Assembly: GCA_946188165.1 (NCBI GenBank)
Contig: CAMHTW010000007.1
Location: 1 to 64,000, forward strand
Source: an uncultured Prevotella sp.
GTDB taxonomy: Bacteria; Bacteroidota; Bacteroidia; Bacteroidales; Bacteroidaceae
Reading direction: 5' to 3'
Length of the DNA: 64,000 bases
Position 1 is the stretch's first letter, and every line of letters begins with the position of its first letter. The notes beneath the pieces are model-generated. The model was not told the DNA's origin and did no database searches. It worked only from the letters and a program-made list of their open reading frames with translations. Position numbers and translations under genes: made by a program. Below are positions 25,133 through 33,003 of the stretch, in pieces.

Positions 25133-27208
25133 CTATTTTCCCAGGCTATTCTCTCCCTCTTGCTTTATAACCTCCGATACTCGCCAAGCGAGATAGTCTT
25201 TCACGACTTTGCGAAAATCCTCCTCTGTAGGAACAGTCTCAATCTTTTTATGCTGTCCGTAAGTCCAGTCGTTGCCTTTTAATGTTATGTAGTCTTCAAC
25301 GTATAATCCGTGATAATATTTGAGGTTTTCGTTATTTACTCCACGACCATACCTTACCAGATTGACAATTTCTTCATATCTTCCCTGTGCATCATCAGTA
25401 TCACGCAGATTAACGCTCTGACTGGAATGGCGACGATTCATTCTCGAATATCCGTCATTGGAGAAGTCGATGAATTTTACCACAGACTTACGTTTGTGTG
25501 GCGTACCAACCTCAAAAACATAGATGGCTGTCTGGACAGATGATTTCCCGATAAACAAATCGGTGGGCATCTTGATAGATGCCACAAGTGTATTATTTTT
25601 CAGAATGTCCTTGGTGTATGGCAGACCATTGCCACTACCAGCATTTTCTTGAATGAGGACAGCAGCCATACCTTTATGTGTCATCATGCCAAGCGCACGC
25701 TTTACAAACACAAATCCCTTACCTGCTGCTGAGTACGGTGGGTTGAGCAGAAACACATCAGCAGGGAATGGCTCGCCCTTCAACTTGCCCTGTTCATAAT
25801 TACCCTTGAAATCTGTCAAAGAGTCCCCTTGAATGATATTCGCAGACCCATCTTTCATCAGAATCATGTTCAATACAGCCAACAAATATATATCGGCCAG
25901 CTTTTCAATGCCTAAGAGCTGCTCCGTCTTGATTTGTAGAATTTTCTCGGTCCTTTCATTAGGATTCACAATCTTAGCTTTGGCATCAGCAATCATCTGG
26001 TGCATAGCTGAAATAAGAAAGCCTGCAGAACCCGTTGCGAAGTCCCAAACGTATGAATCCTTGTTCACCTGACACAACTTAGACATCAATTCAGTAACAG
26101 AACGTGGAGTTAGTACCACGTCATTCTCTGCTCCGTCAGGAACAGCAACCCATGCATTGAGTACATTAAACAGCCTGCCGGTAAAATCCAGATTGTGCAA
26201 CTCACCTGTAAGAAAGGGAATGATATCCGTTTTTATATCATAGTAAAGCGTTTTTAACTTACTCTCACCGTTTATGGGAACTTCAAGATGCGAGTTTAGG
26301 AACACCACCTTAAGGATTCCGTAAATCATGTCAATCTTCTCTTCGGGAAGATTTTTATTTTTCAGGTAAGATTTGATTCTTCCCATGATGACAGCACCAT
26401 CGTTATTATCCGCATCAGTGTTACCGAGCAATTCGTCTTCTTGTAATGGACGCACCTTGAAAGAGCCATCTTCATTTCTCACTCCTAATCCTGCCATAAT
26501 CAGCCCTGTTACAAGCTGAACCCGCTGATTAACCACAATATGCAATTCGTCCTGCATCTTTTGATTAAGGGCTTTTAACTTACGCTCAATGTCATCTTCC
26601 AAATTGGACTTCTGGCGTTCTATTTCTGCTTCGGTCAGGTTAATCTCAGCAAGATGCTTAAATAACTCCTCACGGAACATTTCCAGCAGGAAAGACAAGT
26701 CACTATAGCGTCCTATTTCTTTTGGTATGAAAAGATTCCGTCTGGAGAGAAACCATGCGCTAACTTCATAAACAATTTCTCCTGTTTCTTCTTTATATCC
26801 ATTTACCCCTATGGCAAGTACTTCTTTATAGTTCGTATGGCGCACGATAGCATTAGCATAATGTACAGCTCCATTGACTGCGTATTTTTCAATATTAGCA
26901 TAATTCGGATCACCTTTTTTTGTTGTGTTTGCTGGTAACCCTGTTTCTTCATCAAGTTTTATAAGTGCGCCTTTTGTTCCTTTAACTTCAATCATCACGG
27001 GAATATCGCCCTCACCAGTCGGAATCATGCACTTAATATCTGGATAGTTCGGCCCTTTCCCTCCTTTCTTTGAAGGTGCTGTTTTAAGAGCCTTTTCAAT
27101 CTGAGGATTAATGAAATCTGTTTTGAGATATAGCTTAATCCCTTTCAATTGCTCCTTAGCCCATTGTTCGACCAATTCTTCTATGCTGTGACTCTGTTTG
27201 CTTGCCAT
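25133..27208 (-). CDS. BcgI-like restriction endonuclease-methyltransferase (A subunit)
   Basis: A 691-residue fused nuclease and N6-adenine methylase. The N-terminal domain shows a PD-(D/E)xK site: PDIK at 56-59 and EVK at 74-76. The middle is an N6_Mtase domain with motif I DFATGSAGF (389-397) and motif IV NPPY (489-492). The fusion, and the absence of any separate HsdR motor gene, point to a type IIB/BcgI-like system that needs only the S subunit encoded next. Such enzymes cut on both sides of a bipartite site and methylate it. It starts the operon with S, RhuM and RecG-like genes; a broken XRE gene lies upstream. Confidence 0.85.
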   Translation of the reverse strand: MASKQSHSIEELVEQWAKEQLKGIKLYLKTDFINPQIEKALKTAPSKKGGKGPNYPDIKCMIPTGEGDIPVMIEVKGTKGALIKLDEETGLPANTTKKGDPNYANIEKYAVNGAVHYANAIVRHTNYKEVLAIGVNGYKEETGEIVYEVSAWFLSRRNLFIPKEIGRYSDLSFLLEMFREELFKHLAEINLTEAEIERQKSNLEDDIERKLKALNQKMQDELHIVVNQRVQLVTGLIMAGLGVRNEDGSFKVRPLQEDELLGNTDADNNDGAVIMGRIKSYLKNKNLPEEKIDMIYGILKVVFLNSHLEVPINGESKLKTLYYDIKTDIIPFLTGELHNLDFTGRLFNVLNAWVAVPDGAENDVVLTPRSVTELMSKLCQVNKDSYVWDFATGSAGFLISAMHQMIADAKAKIVNPNERTEKILQIKTEQLLGIEKLADIYLLAVLNMILMKDGSANIIQGDSLTDFKGNYEQGKLKGEPFPADVFLLNPPYSAAGKGFVFVKRALGMMTHKGMAAVLIQENAGSGNGLPYTKDILKNNTLVASIKMPTDLFIGKSSVQTAIYVFEVGTPHKRKSVVKFIDFSNDGYSRMNRRHSSQSVNLRDTDDAQGRYEEIVNLVRYGRGVNNENLKYYHGLYVEDYITLKGNDWTYGQHKKIETVPTEEDFRKVVKDYLAWRVSEVIKQEGENSLGK

Positions 27209-27299
27209 ATCTGTTCTAAGTAAATATTGTTTTCAACTTACCCACTAAATGTATTATAGTTACCCACTCGCTCGGCTTGCCGCTTTGCTTGCAAAGAAC

Positions 27300-27568
27300 T
27301 CAAAAAGATGGGAGTTTCGTTTGACTTTTCTTTGTTCTTACTAATTCTGTCATTTCCACATCAAGCAGTTCTGCAATTCTAAGATATGTATACATTGTTG
27401 GCTGGCAGTCATTGGTACACCATTTAGATACAGTAGTAAGTGCGCACCCCAACTGCTCTGCCAACCACTTATTGGTTCTTTGGTATCCCTCCACGAGACA
27501 CTTAATAGTCTCGCGGCACCTCCCTTCTCTGCAAGCACGACTTTGATGCGATTAATGTCTTTGTCCAT
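27300..27568 (-). pseudogene. XRE-type regulator, frameshifted by a 41-base insertion
   Basis: The first frame gives MDKDINRIKVVLAEK; another frame resumes QRTNKWLAEQLG, TTVSKWCTNDCQPTMYT and LRIAELLDVEMTELV. Together they make a complete Cro/CI helix-turn-helix of about 66 residues. Between them lie 41 extra bases (about 27483-27523) containing the inverted repeat CGAGAC...GTCTCG. The insertion shifts the frame, so the controller of the R-M operon is probably lost, unless the second frame is started internally. Confidence 0.7.
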
Positions 27569-27592
27569 AATGGATTTCTATTGTTCTTGGTA

Positions 27593-27600
27593 CAAAGTTA
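27593..27600 (-). promoter_or_regulatory. TAnnTTTG promoter box of the XRE gene / R-M operon
   Basis: On the minus strand TAACTTTG lies 24 bases before the XRE ATG (27568). It may also drive the R-M operon, since I see no other strong box in the 91 bases between the XRE remnant and the methylase gene. Confidence 0.5.
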
Positions 27601-27672
27601 CAAATTTTCTCTGAAAGGACACACAAAACGTTCGTATATTTAGTAAATAATCACATTTTAATATCATTTTCC

Positions 27673-28146
27673 CTACTTTTCCGCAGACTTTTTCTGATAT
27701 TTGTCTGTCAAATCTTTCACCTTGTGCATAATCTGTACTAACTGCATCATGTATTTCTCCAACTTACATACAAGTGCCATTGTTCTTCGTTCAGAGAAGT
27801 GGCTTTTCAACTCTTTTAAAGTTTGGTTGTAATTGTTGCCTACCATACGGAACTGAGCATGAAAGTCACTTAACTTGGTATAATACTCATGCAGACTCTT
27901 GTCGAATGTCACTACATGAAAAGGCTCTCCAAAAATTCGCGCCTTGATGAATGCGGACTTGCTTGTTATGCCAGAACGGTCAAACATCTTTAGAAAACGC
28001 ATATCTTCCTCACTGCTAAAATTAACGGAGTAACGGTTTATCGCTGGGTCTAACTTGGGATTTCTCCCGCCTTTACATCCTTGATTTCCTGTGGAATAGT
28101 AACGTCCGTAAACGCCTTTCCCTTTGGCCTGCCCTACAAACGGCAT
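27673..28146 (-). CDS. MobA-like mobilization accessory protein (orphan)
   Basis: A protein of 157 residues matching Bacteroides MobA proteins: RNPKLDPAINRYSVNF, an RHH-like DNA-binding start, FDRSGITSKSAFIKARIFG, QFRMVGNNYNQTLKEL, and a C-terminal helix rich in K and E. MobA proteins help the MobB relaxase bind oriT. No relaxase gene is present; the R-M operon occupies the place downstream. The frame is open to 28215, but a promoter box at 28213-28220 overlaps that ATG, so ATG 28146 (MPFVGQAKG) is chosen. Confidence 0.75.
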   Translation of the reverse strand: MPFVGQAKGKGVYGRYYSTGNQGCKGGRNPKLDPAINRYSVNFSSEEDMRFLKMFDRSGITSKSAFIKARIFGEPFHVVTFDKSLHEYYTKLSDFHAQFRMVGNNYNQTLKELKSHFSERRTMALVCKLEKYMMQLVQIMHKVKDLTDKYQKKSAEK

Positions 28147-28212
28147 CGTCGGCCTTAGGATTCCATCGATGTCTTGACCCGCCCTGTCACGTGTGACTGG
28201 CTTGGTCGGGTG

Positions 28213-28244
28213 CAAATATACGAACTTTCAGTGAAATTTACAAA
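28213..28244 (-). promoter_or_regulatory. MobA promoter
   Basis: On the minus strand: TTTG (28244-28241), 20 bases, TATATTTG (28220-28213). This full consensus match rules out the ATG at 28215 as start. Confidence 0.7.
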
Positions 28245-28245
28245 T

Positions 28246-28379
28246 TTTTTGTAAAAAAACGATGAAAAAAAAATAGAGTCGTAGCTGTTACACCTTTACC
28301 CTCAACATATTCCCCCCTCTCGGAACCCCTGTAAATAAAGGGGGTATAGAAATTTTCCCTGATAGGAAGGTTGAAAAGT
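28246..28379. other. Intergenic region upstream of mobA, possible oriT
   Basis: Bacteroides mob genes usually have oriT just upstream. This A- and C-rich stretch between divergent promoters holds a hairpin CCCCT-GTAAATA-AGGGG near 28326-28342 and a C-run at 28304-28309. No nic-site consensus is recognised, so the assignment is only positional. Confidence 0.2.
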
Positions 28380-28411
28380 ATTGTGGCTATTGAAAAAAGT
28401 CCGTACCTTTG
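28380..28411 (+). promoter_or_regulatory. Promoter of the smalltalk / HU transcript
   Basis: ATTG (28380-28383, one mismatch to TTTG), 20 bases, TACCTTTG (28404-28411). The transcript would start about 90 bases before the smalltalk ATG. Confidence 0.6.
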
Positions 28412-28507
28412 CCGACGCAATGAAGATGCAACGTGAATCAGAAATCACCGGTGACTATGAGACACACGAGAGTTCTTTACAGATTACTAACACAAAAACT
28501 AAACAAG

Positions 28508-28609
28508 ATGAACAAGAAAGAAACCATCAAGTTCGTTGTGCAGCTTATTGCTGCCATTGCGAGTGCCATCTTGACGGCACTGGGTGCTTCCTCTTGCATG
28601 AGGCTCTAA
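28508..28609 (+). CDS. Smalltalk protein, 33-residue membrane peptide
   Basis: ATG 28508 to TAA 28607-28609 codes 33 residues: a short charged start (MNKKETIKF), a hydrophobic helix (VVQLIAAIASAILTALG) and a closing ASSCMRL. This fits the Bacteroidetes family named smalltalk protein, which sits in cassettes with HU-like and amidase genes. Its function is unknown; a single membrane helix with a C-terminal cysteine is visible. A 92-residue frame overlapping it (28381-28659) has no family features and is ignored. A hairpin follows the stop, then the HU-like gene. Confidence 0.75.
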   Translation: MNKKETIKFVVQLIAAIASAILTALGASSCMRL

Positions 28610-28612
28610 ACG

Positions 28613-28641
28613 AAAAGAGTGACCTGCGGGTCAACTCTTTT
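28613..28641 (+). terminator. Hairpin between smalltalk and HU-like genes
   Basis: AAAAGAGT-GACC and GGTC-AACTCTTTT pair with one bulged base and the small loop TGCG, ending in T-residues. It begins 3 bases after the smalltalk stop. It could be a terminator or attenuator that lowers transcription into the HU-like gene. Confidence 0.55.
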
Positions 28642-28642
28642 C

Positions 28643-28666
28643 TAGTGAAAAGTGAATAGTGAATTA
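28643..28666 (+). repeat. Short AGTGAA-type repeat, intergenic copy
   Basis: TAGTGAAAAGTGAATAGTGA is of the same family as the 34-base repeat at 6388 and 55211, here placed between a hairpin and the HU-like gene. Confidence 0.6.
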
Positions 28667-28695
28667 AAACAACAAACAACTAAAATTAGACAACT

Positions 28696-29340
28696 ATGTT
28701 AGAATTGAATATTTATCAGAATCAGAACCAAAACGCCGGGAATTTCGGCAAGTGGTATGCACGCGTAGAGGGTAAGGAGCAGATGTCGGTCTATGACATG
28801 GCTGTTCACATGGCCAAGCACAACACACCATTCTCCGCAGGTACTATTGAGGGTATCCTCAGGGACTTTGTTGACTGTGTCCGTGAGCAGTGCCTGCAGG
28901 GCAACACCGTAAAGATTGATAATCTGGCTATCTTCAAAGCCAGCGTTACTGCCAACGGCTTGGTGCTGGGTGAGGGTTACAAGGTGAATGCTGGTCTTGG
29001 CACCATCCCTGCCACGAAGAATGATGATGGAACCAGCCGTACACCAGACTACACAAAGGAGAGTCAGTCGGCCATCAGTACGGTACGCCTTGCTGCTCAG
29101 GCCACTGGTGAGTTCACCAAGAAACAGCTGAACGAAGATGCTAAATTCCGCTGGACCAAAGCAGCTCGCGAGAAGATTGATGCCATCATCAATCCAAATG
29201 GCACTAACTCTGGAACGACGAACGCTCCTTCGGGAGGCTCGACAGGCGGCAACACAGGCGGAAACACAGGTGGAAACACAGGTGGAAACAATGGAGGGAA
29301 CGGCGGTGGTGGCGATGATGATGCCCCCAACGAGAACTAA
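28696..29340 (+). CDS. HU-like DNA-binding protein with glycine-rich tail (HU-HIG type)
   Basis: A 214-residue protein. The HU/IHF-like core (about 1-125) has the pattern KWYARVEGKEQMS, TIEGILRDFVDCVREQC, GNTVKIDNLAIFKASV. A short linker leads to a low-complexity tail TGGNTGGNTGGN coded by a 12-base tandem repeat and ending in acidic DDDAPNEN. This corresponds to HU domains fused to a glycine-rich motif. It should bind or bend DNA; the tail is likely disordered. In other Bacteroidetes such genes accompany VirE-like, smalltalk and amidase or DUF5675 genes; here they are separated by the R-M/mob segment. Confidence 0.85.
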   Translation: MLELNIYQNQNQNAGNFGKWYARVEGKEQMSVYDMAVHMAKHNTPFSAGTIEGILRDFVDCVREQCLQGNTVKIDNLAIFKASVTANGLVLGEGYKVNAGLGTIPATKNDDGTSRTPDYTKESQSAISTVRLAAQATGEFTKKQLNEDAKFRWTKAAREKIDAIINPNGTNSGTTNAPSGGSTGGNTGGNTGGNTGGNNGGNGGGGDDDAPNEN

Positions 29341-29348
29341 CTAAAGAC

Positions 29349-29379
29349 AGGAGGCCTGAGCTATGCGCTCAGGCCTCCT
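29349..29379. terminator. Strong bidirectional hairpin terminator
   Basis: AGGAGGCCTGAGC and GCTCAGGCCTCCT form a perfect 13-base stem around TATGC, followed by TACTTTTTA. It separates the HU-like gene from the convergent polysaccharide locus and marks the right edge of the accessory island. Confidence 0.9.
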
Positions 29380-29404
29380 TACTTTTTATACTCAACCTTT
29401 TACC

Positions 29405-30850
29405 TTATTTCTCAAGACGCAGATTCCACTTGGAATTGTCGCTCTTGAAGTCGTATTCGGCCAGCGTGGGTGTTGAGTCGCCTGCTGAGTAGATGCAGTA
29501 CTTCTGGTTCTTGCCCTGACCAGGAATAGCGTAAGGCATAATGCGGTAAGTGCCGTCGGTAAGCTGTTCGACACGCCAGAGCTGCTCGTCAAGGTTAGCA
29601 AACTCCTTGGCGGTCAGTTCGAGGTCGGCAGTAGCCGTCAGTGCACGGTTGGTACCTGCAATACGGATAGCGAAGAGCGGTCCAGCAATGGTGCCCTTAC
29701 TCGTAGCTGCCAATTCCCACTTCTGCCAAGGACGGAACATATAGTCGCTGCAACGAACAGCAATGTCGCCAGCAGGCCATGAACCTTGTACCTGTGCGAG
29801 TGTCTGTTCCTCAACAGGCTTTGGAGGTGCCTGATTGGCTTGAGGACGACCGAAGCCACCAGCACGGGCTACATTCATACGGACAAAGTCGACACCAAGT
29901 TCGAGTGAATAGCCACGACGCTCGCTCAGGATAGCGTAAGTGCCTGCCTTAACCTGCTCGCCAGCGTATGGCCAGCCGTTCTTCCACAGCAGGGGATGGA
30001 TAGCCAGTGTGGAACGTCCACCCTGGTCGAAGTCTGCCTCCCAGTGGAACGACATAATCTCAACACCCTCGTCAAGAATGGTACGACCAAAGTGTCCGGC
30101 ACCAGTCTTGCGGTTGCCAGCAGCGATGACCATACGGCCACCACCATGGTACATATCGCGACCAACATTGTCGATGTAGGGACCTTCAACGGAGCGCGAA
30201 CGGCCTACCACGATGTTATAGGTAGAGTTGACACCGTCGCAGCAGGTGCCGTGAGTACCCAGCAGATAGTACCAGCCATCCTTGTAGATAAGGTCGGTAG
30301 CCTCGCAGTCAATGGCGATATCTTTCTCCTTGTTACCCTTTACACGGAAACCTGTCTTGGGGTCGAGTTCGATAAGACGGATGGTGCCAAAATAGGTACC
30401 GTAGCTAACCCACATACGACCTGTCGTAGGGTCGAGCAATACACCTGGGTCAATGGCATCTTGATCTTCCATACCATCGCTGGCGCAGACCTCGACAGCT
30501 GTTGACCACTTAAAGTCAGGCGACTTGGGGTCAAGAGTCTTATTCCACATGGTAAGGATACGGCCACTATGACCACCACCCAAGCCACCACCGGTGGCAC
30601 CATAAATGCAGAGGTAACGGTCGCCAACCTTAATGACGTCAGGAGCTGCACCGCCACCAGGGCGCTCAGCGCCACTGTGCCAGTTCCAGCCATCCTCAGA
30701 GATAAGGCCGCCGCCACCCGTGCCAAAGGTATAATACTTGCCTTCGCACTCAGCGATAGTTGACGGGTCGTGAATAAACGGTTGTCCGATTTGTGCATTT
30801 GCGGCTGTAGCTATAGCCAGTGCCGCAAGAATTGTATGTAGACGTTGCAT
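29405..30850 (-). CDS. GH43 arabinanase/arabinofuranosidase with ricin-like C-terminal domain
   Basis: A secreted 481-residue enzyme with a signal peptide ending ANA-Q (about 1-19). The GH43 propeller starts FIHDPSTIAECEGKYYTFG (base D28), with DAIDPGVLLD (pKa modulator) and DCEATDLIYK (acid). A linker rich in G, P and Q (near 330-350) leads to a beta-trefoil-like domain with NLDEQLWRVEQLTDGTYRI, typical of ricin/CBM13 folds. The form resembles endo-arabinanase-type GH43 enzymes. It should act on arabinose side chains. It starts one base after the previous gene ends and is last in the operon. Confidence 0.82.
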   Translation of the reverse strand: MQRLHTILAALAIATAANAQIGQPFIHDPSTIAECEGKYYTFGTGGGGLISEDGWNWHSGAERPGGGAAPDVIKVGDRYLCIYGATGGGLGGGHSGRILTMWNKTLDPKSPDFKWSTAVEVCASDGMEDQDAIDPGVLLDPTTGRMWVSYGTYFGTIRLIELDPKTGFRVKGNKEKDIAIDCEATDLIYKDGWYYLLGTHGTCCDGVNSTYNIVVGRSRSVEGPYIDNVGRDMYHGGGRMVIAAGNRKTGAGHFGRTILDEGVEIMSFHWEADFDQGGRSTLAIHPLLWKNGWPYAGEQVKAGTYAILSERRGYSLELGVDFVRMNVARAGGFGRPQANQAPPKPVEEQTLAQVQGSWPAGDIAVRCSDYMFRPWQKWELAATSKGTIAGPLFAIRIAGTNRALTATADLELTAKEFANLDEQLWRVEQLTDGTYRIMPYAIPGQGKNQKYCIYSAGDSTPTLAEYDFKSDNSKWNLRLEK

Positions 30851-30851
30851 A

Positions 30852-32966
30852 TTATTTGCTGTTAATAATGGTATAGTTAGTTACAGGGTTACCTTTCTCG
30901 TCGAGGAAGCGAACACAGAAGTCGCTCATGCCAGGGCCGTTGATGACAGCACCACGCAGAACGTTACGGCCTTTTTTCAGAGTGAGACGACGCGACATGC
31001 AGTCGTCCTTGACCATACGGCGGTCACCACTCATCAACAGGACTTCCTCGCCATTAAGCCACCACATAGAGGCTGAATTAGAGCCAACGGCCAGACGGAC
31101 GTTCTCGATATCCTCAGGGCAGTCGATGATGGTGACACCCCAGAAGAGTACGCCATAGACCTTAGTACCATATTTCTCGGCAAAGCGGAACAACTTGACA
31201 TTGAAGTTCTCGCTATCCAGTGCATGCCAAGTCAGTGTCTGCTTGACGGTCTTTACCTCAGGCTGTGCGGGAGCCTGCTGCATGCCACGACCGAAACCTG
31301 CGGGAGCCTGCTCCTGCTTGAACTCAGCCTTTACCTTCTGACCGTCCTTAGGCAGAATGGTCTGCTGACCCTTGAAATACTCGCGGTTGAAGTGCTCGCG
31401 CAGATAAGAGTCGGTGAATACGGTATTACCGCTGTTGGGTTTGTCGATAGGCTCAAGCAGCGTCCAACGACGGATAAAGCCTTCGTTGTCAGGTGTAGCG
31501 GGCGTAGCAGTAGCAGCCTTGAAGTACTTGGGACGGTTCTTGAACTGTACCCAGTCAACACCCAGTTCGCCAGGACCTTCGTTGGTAACGACGATATCAG
31601 CAACCCCCTTTGGCACATAGTCCAAAGTAACGGTCTGGGTAAGCCACTGGTTGCGCATGTCGCGACGGAAACGCATCATCATGCCACCACCCTGACCACC
31701 AGCAGGCTGCTCGGGAGGTGTGACAGCCATCTTGATACGAGCAATAACCTTGCCCTTGGCACTACCCTCGCGGAGACAGAACTCTGTGTCGCCACTGGCC
31801 TTGGCGCGAATCATCAGATAGCCATCGTAGAGACAACTGAAATCGACATCAGCATAACGCATCCATCCCTTAGCGGGAATGGAAGCATAGTCGCCGCTGA
31901 AGGCAAGGGTTGTGTCAACATGAGCGGTAGTCACGCCATTGGAAGCGTTGCTGTAGCGGTCAATCTCAATCTTCTCAGTGGCCTGGTTGATACCTACGCC
32001 ACGCATGGTCTCCTTCACTTCCTTGATAGTACCGTCGGCATTGAAGGCCAGCTTCTCGATACAAACTGAACGACGTTTGTCATCGTTGGGCGAGAAGAAG
32101 TTGGTATGATAGAACAGGTACCACTGACCCTTGTAGTTAACGATGCTGTGGTGATTGGTCCAGCAACCGTTGGGATGCTCAGCCATGATGAGACCCTTAT
32201 ACTCGTAGGGACCCATGGGGTTCTTACTCATAGCGTAGCCGAGAACTTCGGTATTCTCGCGGACATACGGATAAGTAAGGTAGTACCAGCCGTTAGCCTC
32301 GAAAGCAAACGGACCTTCAGCCTGACGGTTGGGCAGACCCTCAAGACAGTTTACGCCAATCATCTCCATCTCTCGGTTGCCCCACTTGACTGTTGACTTA
32401 GGATTGTCGTCAGCCAGTTCCTTCATGTTGGGCTTCAGCTTAGCACAACGTCCGTTACCCCAGAAGAGGTAGGCGTTACCGTCAGAAGCCAGCAACACGC
32501 AGGGGTCGATACCGTTGACACCCTTGATGGCCTCGGGCTCGCACACAAACGGACCCTCGGGACGGTCAGCTACAGCCACACCGACGCCGAAACCACGCAT
32601 GCCCCCCTTAGGCGAAGAGGGAAAATAGAAATAGTACTTACCATTGCGCTCGACACAATCGGGAGCCCACATGGAATAAGAGTCAGGACGCACCCAGGGT
32701 ACCTTGTTCTGAGTCACGATGACACCGTGGTCGGTCCAATCGGTAAGATTCTCGCTGGAGAATACGTGGTAGTCCTCCATGCAGAACCAGTCCTTACGCT
32801 GTCCAGCAGGGGGCACGATGTCGTGCGACGGATACAGGTACACCTTATTATTAAATACACGCGCGGTAGGGTCTGCCGAGAACAGGTCACGGATGACGGG
32901 ATTCTGTGCCATAGCCGCCTGAGCAACCAGACACAGTCCGAAAATTGATAATATAGTTTTTTTCAT
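30852..32966 (-). CDS. GH43 enzyme with CBM6-like and C-terminal jelly-roll domains
   Basis: A secreted 704-residue protein. After a signal peptide (cleavage near MAQ, residue 20) the GH43 domain (about 22-330) shows SADPTARVFNNKVYLY, NGIDPCVLL and RQAEGPFAFEANGWYY. Residues about 345-500 look like CBM6 (RYADVDFSCLYDGYLMI, ending LGVDWVQF), interrupted by a low-complexity loop GGQGGGMMMRF. Residues about 515-704 resemble a jelly roll (MWWLNGEEVLLMSG, LKKGRNVLRGAV) of unknown binding. It likely removes arabinose or xylose from substituted xylan. It lies in one operon with two further GH43 genes. Confidence 0.82.
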   Translation of the reverse strand: MKKTILSIFGLCLVAQAAMAQNPVIRDLFSADPTARVFNNKVYLYPSHDIVPPAGQRKDWFCMEDYHVFSSENLTDWTDHGVIVTQNKVPWVRPDSYSMWAPDCVERNGKYYFYFPSSPKGGMRGFGVGVAVADRPEGPFVCEPEAIKGVNGIDPCVLLASDGNAYLFWGNGRCAKLKPNMKELADDNPKSTVKWGNREMEMIGVNCLEGLPNRQAEGPFAFEANGWYYLTYPYVRENTEVLGYAMSKNPMGPYEYKGLIMAEHPNGCWTNHHSIVNYKGQWYLFYHTNFFSPNDDKRRSVCIEKLAFNADGTIKEVKETMRGVGINQATEKIEIDRYSNASNGVTTAHVDTTLAFSGDYASIPAKGWMRYADVDFSCLYDGYLMIRAKASGDTEFCLREGSAKGKVIARIKMAVTPPEQPAGGQGGGMMMRFRRDMRNQWLTQTVTLDYVPKGVADIVVTNEGPGELGVDWVQFKNRPKYFKAATATPATPDNEGFIRRWTLLEPIDKPNSGNTVFTDSYLREHFNREYFKGQQTILPKDGQKVKAEFKQEQAPAGFGRGMQQAPAQPEVKTVKQTLTWHALDSENFNVKLFRFAEKYGTKVYGVLFWGVTIIDCPEDIENVRLAVGSNSASMWWLNGEEVLLMSGDRRMVKDDCMSRRLTLKKGRNVLRGAVINGPGMSDFCVRFLDEKGNPVTNYTIINSK

Positions 32967-33003
32967 GAATTACGAATATGAATTATGCATTATGAATTGT
33001 GCA
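32964..33003. repeat. AATTATGAATT-type short repeat, intergenic
   Basis: Units TGAATTA / TATGAATT / TGCATTA follow one another in the gap between two GH43 genes. The same word set fills 35917-35968. No gene or promoter box is seen in it. Confidence 0.65.

Noticed and set aside
23478..27208. Classical type I R-M system
   Set aside because: No HsdR motor gene is present, while a PD-(D/E)xK domain is fused to the methylase; a BcgI-like system fits better.
26500..28295. Further TGTTACA copies (near 26505 and 28287)
   Set aside because: They lack a TAnnTTTG box at 30 bases and lie in a coding region or far from a start; such copies are expected by chance.
28381..28659. 92-residue frame upstream of the HU-like gene
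   Set aside because: It overlaps the smalltalk gene in another frame, has no hydrophobic or family pattern, and ends within a repeat.
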